Source: an uncultured Oscillospiraceae bacterium
GTDB taxonomy: Bacteria > Bacillota > Clostridia > Oscillospirales > Oscillospiraceae
Reading direction: 5' to 3'
Assembly (NCBI GenBank): GCA_910588045.1
Contig: CAJUPS010000130.1
Coordinates: 1-7,468 of the forward strand
Length of the DNA stretch: 7,468 nucleotides
The notes under the pieces are model-generated. The model had not been told where the DNA came from. It searched no databases and saw only the letters and a list, made by a program, of their open reading frames with translations. Positions 1 to 5,289 of this stretch are shown piece after piece. Numbering within the stretch: position 1 is the first letter of the stretch; every line of letters starts with the position of its first letter. The position numbers and the translations under genes are program-made.

Positions 1-30
1 TTTATTTAGCCGTTTCCCCGCTCCTCTTGA

Positions 31-912
31 GTAAGTTATTTTGCGGCATTACATCATACCGGCTCCAGTGACCGCCTCTATGTTTTTGAGGCTCCGATTG
101 ATCTGCTGTCATTCCTTACGCTGTACCCAAAGGGTTGGCAGCGGCACAGCTATGTTGCACTCTGCGGAACAGCAGAACACGCTATGCTCTGGATGCTGGA
201 GCAGAATCCAAACATCCGCACGGTCTGCCTCTGCCTGGATCATGACGCGGCGGGTATCGAGGCCAATGGGCGGCTGACGGACATCCTCCGGGAGCATAGC
301 TACGATGAGGTCGGGGTCCTCCAGTCTGAATGCAAAGATTGGAATGAGGACATCAAAGCCCGCCATGGCCTCCCCTCCCAGGAGGCGGAGGAGCATCCGC
401 AGCTTATTGTCGCACCGGAGGTCTGCGGCAGGATCAGTGCCTGTATGGCAGAATGTAGCGCCACAGACCGTCTGGAGCGGGAGCTTGTCTATGCGTTTCA
501 GAGGTATGAAAAGGATCTCCGCGCGGATCGGGTCGATGCGGCGATGGAATGTATCGAATGGGCTTCCGCGCTGGCGCTGACTGCATATAACCGGGAGCTG
601 CGCCAGATGGGAGAGCATTGCTCCACAGAAAAACTGCTGGACGAGCTGCAGCGCCATATTCTGCCCCACCGGAATCGCGGCAGTTTGAAAAGCCGCCGCG
701 CTGAGTTGACAACGCAGCTCCATCGCATTCTGGAAAAGGCGTCTGTTCCCGGAATCCGCAGCGAAGATGAGAAGCAGGATCTGGCAAAGGGCTGGTTGGA
801 GCTGGCGGTATCATTCGCAAAAGTACCGGTCAAATACGAGGCCGATATCTTGCAACAGCAGCAAAAACAGGAACACGTGGAAACAAAATACGAAATGACA
901 ATGACCACGTAA
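31..912 (+). CDS. TOPRIM/DUF3991 primase-like ICE protein, 5' end truncated or disrupted
   Basis: This is the C-terminal part of a DUF3991/TOPRIM protein, a primase-like family common in conjugative elements of Firmicutes and presumed to act on element DNA during transfer or replication. The reading frame is open from base 31. It shows the TOPRIM acidic glutamate in FEAPIDLLSF (Glu codon 88-90) and the DxD motif in CLDHDAAGIEA (Asp codons 238-240 and 244-246), followed by KDWNED, which is typical of the family. The rest is a charged, helical C-terminal region with a Gln-rich tail. The first in-frame start codon is ATG 184, but that lies after the catalytic glutamate, so a protein starting there would lack half of the TOPRIM fold. 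Upstream there are in-frame stops at 28-30 (TGA) and 7-9 (TAG), and the usual N-terminal DUF3991 part is absent. I infer a decayed or truncated gene, or a frameshift near base 30. A 12-base gap separates it from the next gene. Confidence 0.75.
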   Translation, partial: VSYFAALHHTGSSDRLYVFEAPIDLLSFLTLYPKGWQRHSYVALCGTAEHAMLWMLEQNPNIRTVCLCLDHDAAGIEANGRLTDILREHSYDEVGVLQSECKDWNEDIKARHGLPSQEAEEHPQLIVAPEVCGRISACMAECSATDRLERELVYAFQRYEKDLRADRVDAAMECIEWASALALTAYNRELRQMGEHCSTEKLLDELQRHILPHRNRGSLKSRRAELTTQLHRILEKASVPGIRSEDEKQDLAKGWLELAVSFAKVPVKYEADILQQQQKQEHVETKYEMTMTT

Positions 913-924
913 AGGGGGAAAATC

Positions 925-1551
925 ATGCAGCAAGAGAAGGGAAAAGCTCTGGAGGCGATCCGCAATCTGATCGCCTACTACGTCAGCGATTTTCACGCGG
1001 GTTGTGGCTACACTGGCAAGCAGCAGCTCATCTATCTCACGAAGCCTCAGTCGGAGATCGCACTGCGCTACGGCATCCCCATCGGCGTTCGGGATAAGCA
1101 CGGTATGTGCATGGGAGCGCCGCTTGGCAAGCCGTTCCGTTATGTCACTATCAACGATATGAAGAAGCTGGAGAAGTGGCTCAGCTTTGACTCTATGGAA
1201 CCGCTGGCGACCATCCACGCGGATCTGCCCAGAGGAATACAGAAGAAAATGCGGGAGTTCATCTTGCAGATCATGGAGATCGAATGCCCGGAGTGCCTGC
1301 CGCCGCCGAAGCCGGTGGCTCCTATCCTGGGAGCATACGGGAACACGTTTAATCTGTTGTGTATCGCCAACCGGGCGCTCCGGCAGGCCGGACAAATGGA
1401 GCAGGCGGAAGCGATGTGGCGGCGGGTGCTGGACAACGGCGACAATTTCAAAGCCCTTTCCATCATGGAGGAGTACGTCGAGTTTGATGAAGCATATCTG
1501 CCAGCGGCGGCGCTCTGCGACAGAAGTTTAAGGGGGGAACTCCGTGTTTAA
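925..1551 (+). CDS. Hypothetical ICE protein, 208 aa
   Basis: I do not recognise a named family for this protein. It is soluble-looking, with no signal peptide or membrane span. The N-terminal half (about residues 1-115) is mixed alpha/beta. A CPEC pair at residues 121-124 is followed by a proline-rich linker (PPPKP, 126-130). The C-terminal part (about 136-188) is helical and begins GNTFNLLCIANRALRQAG. It resembles a short helical module that I recall from other proteins of gut Clostridia mobile elements, in which a GNxFNL stretch is followed by a second helix pair; that comparison is from memory. The start at ATG 925 is preceded by a strong AGGGGG ribosome site. The end overlaps the coupling-protein gene by 8 bases, which implies translational coupling, so it probably takes part in DNA processing or coupling-protein function. 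That role is inferred from position only. Confidence 0.8.
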   Translation: MQQEKGKALEAIRNLIAYYVSDFHAGCGYTGKQQLIYLTKPQSEIALRYGIPIGVRDKHGMCMGAPLGKPFRYVTINDMKKLEKWLSFDSMEPLATIHADLPRGIQKKMREFILQIMEIECPECLPPPKPVAPILGAYGNTFNLLCIANRALRQAGQMEQAEAMWRRVLDNGDNFKALSIMEEYVEFDEAYLPAAALCDRSLRGELRV

Positions 1552-3382
1552 TTGGACACAGATGACGGCTCTCCCGCCGTCAACCCTGCTGCTGATCGGG
1601 ATCGGCGGCGGGATGCTCCTGCTAATCTGGTTCGCCACCTCCAAGTCAAGCGGCGGGTCGCTGAACATCAAGAGCAAGGTCGTAGATGACGGGCAGCACG
1701 GGACCGCCCGCTGGGCCTCCCCGAAAGAGATCTCACAGACCTACACGCGAGTGCTGTTCAAGGTGGATGAGTGGCGGAAGGGCAAGGAACTGCCAAAGGT
1801 GCAGGGGCTGATACTTGGCTCCACAGGGAAGAAGGATAAGGTGACTGCACTGATTGACAGTGACGATATCCATTGCTTGATGATCGGTGCCAGTGGCGTT
1901 GGTAAAACAGCGTTCTTTCTGTATCCCAACTTGGAGTTTTCGTGTGCCAGCGGGATGAGTTTTCTAGCCTTAGATACGAAAGGGGATCTCGCGCGAAACT
2001 ACGGAACCATTGCGGCGCAATGCTATGGCTATCAGGTCGCGGTGATCGATCTGCGGAATCCCACGCGGTCTGATGGGAATAATTTCCTTACCCTGGTCAA
2101 TCAGTATATGGATATTTCTGTGAAAGATCCTGAGAATATAGCCGCGAAAGCCAAGGCGGAAAAGTACGCAAAGATACTCGCCAAGACGATCATCAGCCCC
2201 GATGGAGACAGCGCCAACAGGGGACAAAATGCGTATTTTTACGATTCTGCCGAGGGCCTTCTGACCTCTGTGATCCTCCTGCTGGCGGAGTTTTTGCCGC
2301 CGAAGGAGATCGACGGAGCAATGCGGGAGCGGCGTCATATCGTATCTGTGTTCAAGCTGGTACAGGACCTTCTGGAGCCTGCTATTGGTGTGGATAAGGG
2401 CAAAAGCCAGTTTCAGGTGCTCATGAGCAAGCTGCCATCTGAACACAAGGCACGCTGGTTCGCTGGCGCTGCGCTGAACACCTCGGAGCAGGCCATGGCT
2501 TCGGTGCTGTCCACTGTGCTGTCGCGGCTGAACAGTTTCCTTGACAGCGAATTGGAGCAGGTACTCTGCTTCGAGTCCAGCATAAATGCGGAGAGCTTCG
2601 CCAGTAAGAAATCAGCTATCTTCCTGATCCTGCCGGAAGAAGACCCCAGTAAAAACTTCATGGCCGGGCTTATGATCCAGCAGTTGTCCCGTGAGTTGTT
2701 CGCCGTAGCGGATGAGAACGGTGGAAAACTGCAAAACCGTGTGGTGTTCTTCTGCGATGAGCTGGGGACCATGCCGCCCTTTGACATCCTGCCCCTGTTC
2801 TCAGCTGGCCGTTCCCGGAAGCTGACACTGGTGCCGATCATCCAATCCCTGTCGCAGTTGGAGAAGAACTATGGGAAAGAAGGCGCTGAGATCCTTATGG
2901 ACAACTGCCAGGATACGATTTTTGGCGGCTTCGCGCCCAACAGCCAGACAGCGGAGGTTCTGTCCAAAGCATTGGGAAATCAGACGGTACAGAGCGGTTA
3001 CATCAGCAAGGCGAAGGACGGCGTCAATCAGTCCCTCCAGATGGTAAGCCGTCCGTTGATGAGTCCGGATGAGCTGAAAGCGATCCCCAAGGGGTCCTTT
3101 GTCGTGATGAAGACTGGAACGAATCCCATGCGGACACGGCTGCGGCTGTTCTTGGACTGGGGGATCACCTTCGGTGAAGCCTATCAGACGCCCGAGCGCG
3201 GTCAGCGGAAGGTCTACTATGCGGACCGGAAGGAGTTAGAATCAGCGATTATAAAAGAGTATCTACCGTATGATGCGGAGACTGATTTGCAGCGCATTCC
3301 GCAAAAGGATACGCTCTCCAAGGATAAAGGGTGGCGTTCCGACCACAAGTCAGGGGAGGACTCCTCATCACTTAAGACATGA
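1544..3382 (+). CDS. VirD4/TraG-family type IV coupling protein (conjugal transfer ATPase)
   Basis: This is the type IV secretion coupling ATPase that brings the relaxase-DNA complex to the conjugation channel at the inner membrane. The 612-residue protein has one hydrophobic N-terminal span (about 15-31) and then the GTARWASPKEI segment typical of VirD4/TraG proteins (53-63). Walker A is GASGVGKT (115-122), followed by LALDTKGDL (141-149). Walker B is VVFFCDEL (400-407, Asp405-Glu406), followed by GTMPPFDILP. The downstream PIIQSLSQLEKNYG (431-444) supplies the conserved Gln, and IPKGSFVVMKTG (514-525) closes the ATPase core. The tail after about 580 is polar and charged and may be a partner-binding region. 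Its start is GTG 1544, with an AGGGGGG ribosome site about 5 bases upstream, overlapping the previous gene. It most resembles the VirD4-like proteins of Tn1549/CD1115-type elements. Those usually show two N-terminal spans, so the N-terminus here looks short. The ATPase core looks intact. Confidence 0.95.
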   Translation: MFNWTQMTALPPSTLLLIGIGGGMLLLIWFATSKSSGGSLNIKSKVVDDGQHGTARWASPKEISQTYTRVLFKVDEWRKGKELPKVQGLILGSTGKKDKVTALIDSDDIHCLMIGASGVGKTAFFLYPNLEFSCASGMSFLALDTKGDLARNYGTIAAQCYGYQVAVIDLRNPTRSDGNNFLTLVNQYMDISVKDPENIAAKAKAEKYAKILAKTIISPDGDSANRGQNAYFYDSAEGLLTSVILLLAEFLPPKEIDGAMRERRHIVSVFKLVQDLLEPAIGVDKGKSQFQVLMSKLPSEHKARWFAGAALNTSEQAMASVLSTVLSRLNSFLDSELEQVLCFESSINAESFASKKSAIFLILPEEDPSKNFMAGLMIQQLSRELFAVADENGGKLQNRVVFFCDELGTMPPFDILPLFSAGRSRKLTLVPIIQSLSQLEKNYGKEGAEILMDNCQDTIFGGFAPNSQTAEVLSKALGNQTVQSGYISKAKDGVNQSLQMVSRPLMSPDELKAIPKGSFVVMKTGTNPMRTRLRLFLDWGITFGEAYQTPERGQRKVYYADRKELESAIIKEYLPYDAETDLQRIPQKDTLSKDKGWRSDHKSGEDSSSLKT

Positions 3383-3391
3383 GGATACGCC

Positions 3392-3646
3392 ATGGGATAT
3401 TTTGATTCGATCTATTCCTCTGATCTGCCCCACCGGGCGAGGGCGGTGTACATGTACCTGAAGGACCGCACCAACAAGAATGGGATCTGCTGGCCGTCCA
3501 TCAAAACTATAGCGCGGGAGCTAAAACTCTCCCGCGCTACAGTTTGCCGGGCGTTGGATGATCTTTGCAAAGCTGGTCTGCTGGCAAAGGAGAATCGTTG
3601 GAGGGAGAACGGCGGGAAAACGTCAAACCTTTATAAAATCCAGTAA
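3392..3646 (+). CDS. Small helix-turn-helix (winged-helix) protein of conjugative element
   Basis: This 84-residue protein is almost entirely one winged helix-turn-helix domain. The N-terminus carries ELPHRA-like and VYMYLKDR-like signatures (here DLPHRARAVYMYLKDR, 11-26). CWPSIKTIARELKLSRAT (33-50) forms the first helices and the turn, TVCRALDDLCKAGLL (50-64) the recognition helix region, and the wing runs through ENRWRENGGKTSNLY. Similar short proteins follow transfer genes in gut Firmicutes elements and are presumed to regulate them or bind element DNA. The ATG 3392 start has a GAGG ribosome site at 3381-3384 and lies 9 bases after the coupling-protein stop, so it is part of the same operon. 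An unusually long inverted repeat lies within the coding sequence at 3504-3545. It is the last element gene before G+C rises, so it marks the right edge of the visible module. Confidence 0.88.
   Translation: MGYFDSIYSSDLPHRARAVYMYLKDRTNKNGICWPSIKTIARELKLSRATVCRALDDLCKAGLLAKENRWRENGGKTSNLYKIQ
3504..3545. repeat. 17-base-arm inverted repeat inside the HTH gene
   Basis: Arms 3504-3520 and 3529-3545 are complementary except for one mismatch (3509 against 3540), around an 8-base loop. The inner 11 pairs (3510-3520 with 3529-3539, core TAGCGCGGGAG) are perfect and mostly G+C. It falls over the codons for the helix-turn-helix segment. It could be a transcript hairpin that modulates readthrough, a binding site for the encoded protein, or a coincidence of codon choice. 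Confidence 0.7.
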
Positions 3647-3663
3647 CATGCAAATTATCAACA

Positions 3664-3690
3664 GACAGACTTCCAAGGGGGGAGTCTGTC
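3664..3690 (+). terminator. Hairpin after the HTH gene, possible weak terminator
   Basis: GACAGACT at 3664-3671 pairs with AGTCTGTC at 3683-3690. The stem extends inward by a T-G wobble and two C-G pairs to give 11 pairs around a 5-base loop. It starts 17 bases after the stop of the winged-helix gene, as expected of an operon end. No T-run follows (the next bases are CGTTTACTGA), so intrinsic termination would be inefficient. It might instead be a protein-binding or recombination site. Confidence 0.4.
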
Positions 3691-3769
3691 CGTTTACTGA
3701 GATATGCCTCGTCTCATGGCTGGGCATCAGAAGGACTCACTTGAAGGATTTATAGCAGAGAGAAGAACA

Positions 3770-3798
3770 TTGACGCGCCCGGGTTTCTGTGGTACCCT
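3770..3798 (+). promoter_or_regulatory. Candidate sigma-A promoter of the DUF5058-M20 operon
   Basis: TTGACG at 3770-3775 matches five of six -35 consensus bases. An exact 17-base spacer separates it from TACCCT at 3793-3798, a weak -10 (three of six). The -10 is preceded by TGG (3790-3792), an extended -10 TGn element that can compensate for it. Transcription would start near 3805, leaving a leader of about 35 bases before ATG 3840. No operator is obvious. Confidence 0.4.
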
Positions 3799-3839
3799 GA
3801 CAGCATGGACAAACGCATCGTATGAAAAAGGAGGGCATC

Positions 3840-4589
3840 ATGTCAATTTTATCCCAACTCAACAGCCTGCCGGTGTACGCCGTCTGCGGGGGGATCATCG
3901 CCTTTGTAGCGGTGGTCTGCGCCGTATTCATGGTCCGGGCCTGGCGGGCGGGCGTCGCCTTGGGGATGGACCGGGCAAAAATGCGGCGGGCCGTCACCTC
4001 CAGCGCCACCTTCTCCCTGCTGCCCAGCGTGGGCATCCTGCTGGGCGTCATCGCCCTCTCCGGCAGTCTGGGAACGCCCTGGCCCTGGCTGCGGCTGTCG
4101 GTCATCGGGGCGCTGCACTACGAGACCCAGGTGGCCCAGGCCGCCGCAGAGCAGGTGGGCATCAGAAACCTCTCCGCTGCGGAGATGACCGCCCAGGGCT
4201 TCACTACCATCGCCCTGCTCATGAGCGTGTGCATCATGTGGGGCATGGTGCTGTCCATCTTCTTTAACAAGCAGTACCTGGGCCGCCTGGGTGGCGGGAA
4301 GGCGTCCTCCTCCGGCGGCTTCGCCGACAGGGCCATGACCGCCATGTTCATCGGCCTGATCTGCGCCTACATCGGCAGCTATCTGGGCGGATTCATCTCC
4401 GGCGGGGGACTGTTCACCTTCTCCGGGGACTGGACGCCACTGGTGGTGGCCGCCGTGTCCGCACTGGCCATGGCGGGATTCCTCTACCTGTCGGAGAAGA
4501 AGGGCCTTGTCTGGCTGGAGAGCTTCTCCATCGCGGGGAGCATGATCCTGGGCATGGCCGCGGCGGTGCTGGTGCACCTGTTTGTGTGA
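3840..4589 (+). CDS. DUF5058 family integral membrane protein, probable transporter component
   Basis: This is a 249-residue polytopic membrane protein of the DUF5058 family, whose function is not established. I see about six hydrophobic spans (roughly 12-34, 55-78, 119-142, 165-187, 198-217 and 228-248). The family-like segment is SSATFSLLPSVGILLG (54-69) followed by GTPWPWLRLSVIG (78-90), where a Pro/Trp-rich break in the membrane region suggests a re-entrant or substrate-binding element. A positively charged loop (RAKMRR, 45-50) precedes the second span and probably faces the cytoplasm. I chose ATG 3840 over the in-frame ATG 3822 because AGGAGG at 3829-3834 sits about 5 bases upstream of it and the extra residues (MKKEGI) are encoded by the ribosome site itself. 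The gene is followed after 13 bases by a second membrane protein and then an M20 hydrolase. I infer that the two membrane proteins form one transporter for a substrate or product of the hydrolase. Confidence 0.87.
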   Translation: MSILSQLNSLPVYAVCGGIIAFVAVVCAVFMVRAWRAGVALGMDRAKMRRAVTSSATFSLLPSVGILLGVIALSGSLGTPWPWLRLSVIGALHYETQVAQAAAEQVGIRNLSAAEMTAQGFTTIALLMSVCIMWGMVLSIFFNKQYLGRLGGGKASSSGGFADRAMTAMFIGLICAYIGSYLGGFISGGGLFTFSGDWTPLVVAAVSALAMAGFLYLSEKKGLVWLESFSIAGSMILGMAAAVLVHLFV

Positions 4590-4602
4590 GGAGGGAGACA
4601 TC

Positions 4603-5289
4603 ATGAACGAGAAGACGGCATACTTTGATTCCTACAACGCCCGGACCCACACCCTGGGCAGGATCGCCAGCGCGGTGACGCTGGTGTTGCTGGTGGGCGC
4701 ACCCTTTGTGCTGGGGGTGTACCTGGGGGCCATGCCGGACGTGGGGGCGGCAGCCAGGGGATTTCTGTCCGTGGGGCTGGTGTGGACTGTGAGCAGCGTG
4801 GCGGAGTTTCTAATCTATACCCCCATGCTGGGGGCCGGGGGCGGCTATTTGGCCTTCATCACCGGCAACTTGATCAATATGAAGATCCCCTGCGCCATGA
4901 ACGCAAGGGATCTGGTGGGGGCGAAGACCGGCACGCCGGAGAACGAGGTAATCTCCACCCTCTCCATCGCCACCTCGTCCTTGGTGACCATTCTGGTGCT
5001 GGCCCTGGGGGTATTGTTGCTGGTTCCCCTCCAGCCGGTCCTCCAGAGCGAGGCGCTCCAGCCCGCCTTCGCCAACGTGGTCCCGGCGCTGTTCGGGGCT
5101 ATGGCCTATAAGTATTTCCGGGGCAGCATGAAGATTGCCGCCGCTCCCCTGGTGGTGATGGGCCTGCTGTTCACCCTGGTCCCCGCCCTCACGGGCTCCA
5201 CCAGCTTCATGGTGATTCCCAGCGGGGCGCTGGCCATCGGCATCACGTGGTTTTTCTACAAAAGAGGAAAGGCGGAACAGGAGAGATGA
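4603..5289 (+). CDS. Polytopic membrane protein, putative partner of the DUF5058 protein
   Basis: This 228-residue membrane protein has no family I can name securely; similar proteins are sometimes labelled mechanosensitive channels in annotations, which I do not find supported by its sequence. A hydrophilic N-terminus (MNEKTAYFDSYNARTHTLGR) precedes spans at about 21-43 and 53-73, then a Gly-rich segment GAGGGYLAFITGNL (77-90) running into NMKIPCAMNA (92-101). This polar, Gly/Asn-rich stretch between spans is the likeliest substrate or ion path. Further spans lie at about 117-142, 178-196 and 203-218, and the tail is basic (KRGKAEQER). The start is ATG 4603, with AGGAGG at 4589-4594 overlapping the previous stop; an upstream in-frame extension would begin inside the previous gene. 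The stop overlaps the M20 start by ATGA, so the two are translationally coupled. A transporter subunit is my inference from topology and context. Confidence 0.85.
   Translation: MNEKTAYFDSYNARTHTLGRIASAVTLVLLVGAPFVLGVYLGAMPDVGAAARGFLSVGLVWTVSSVAEFLIYTPMLGAGGGYLAFITGNLINMKIPCAMNARDLVGAKTGTPENEVISTLSIATSSLVTILVLALGVLLLVPLQPVLQSEALQPAFANVVPALFGAMAYKYFRGSMKIAAAPLVVMGLLFTLVPALTGSTSFMVIPSGALAIGITWFFYKRGKAEQER

Larger units (their letters stand above)
3647..3839. other. Junction region between ICE module and G+C-rich operon
   Basis: This 193-base stretch holds no convincing gene. It contains a hairpin just after the winged-helix gene (3664-3690) and a candidate promoter for the downstream operon (3770-3798). 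Gene type and base composition both change across it, so the element-chromosome boundary probably falls here. I could not identify an attachment core or direct repeat, because the other end of the element is not in the window. Confidence 0.55.

Noticed and set aside
109..723. A 204-codon antisense open frame over the TOPRIM gene
   Set aside because: The opposite strand carries clear TOPRIM motifs, and the antisense product shows no recognisable domain or ribosome site.
3822..3839. Alternative ATG start for the DUF5058 gene
   Set aside because: The added codons cover the AGGAGG ribosome site of ATG 3840, and no good site lies upstream of 3822.
3704..4267. A 187-codon + strand open frame overlapping the start of the DUF5058 gene
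   Set aside because: Its translation is Gly/Arg/Ala-rich without domain features, it has no ribosome site, and it overlaps a well-supported membrane protein gene in another frame.
3849..4604. A 251-codon antisense open frame over the DUF5058 gene
   Set aside because: The product is His/Gly/Gln-rich low complexity, a shadow of the G+C-rich coding strand.
5247..5285. Upstream start for the M20 gene
   Set aside because: It would lie inside the partner membrane protein gene and add a basic stretch before an already typical MKKK signal-anchor start; the ATGA overlap at 5286 is more natural.
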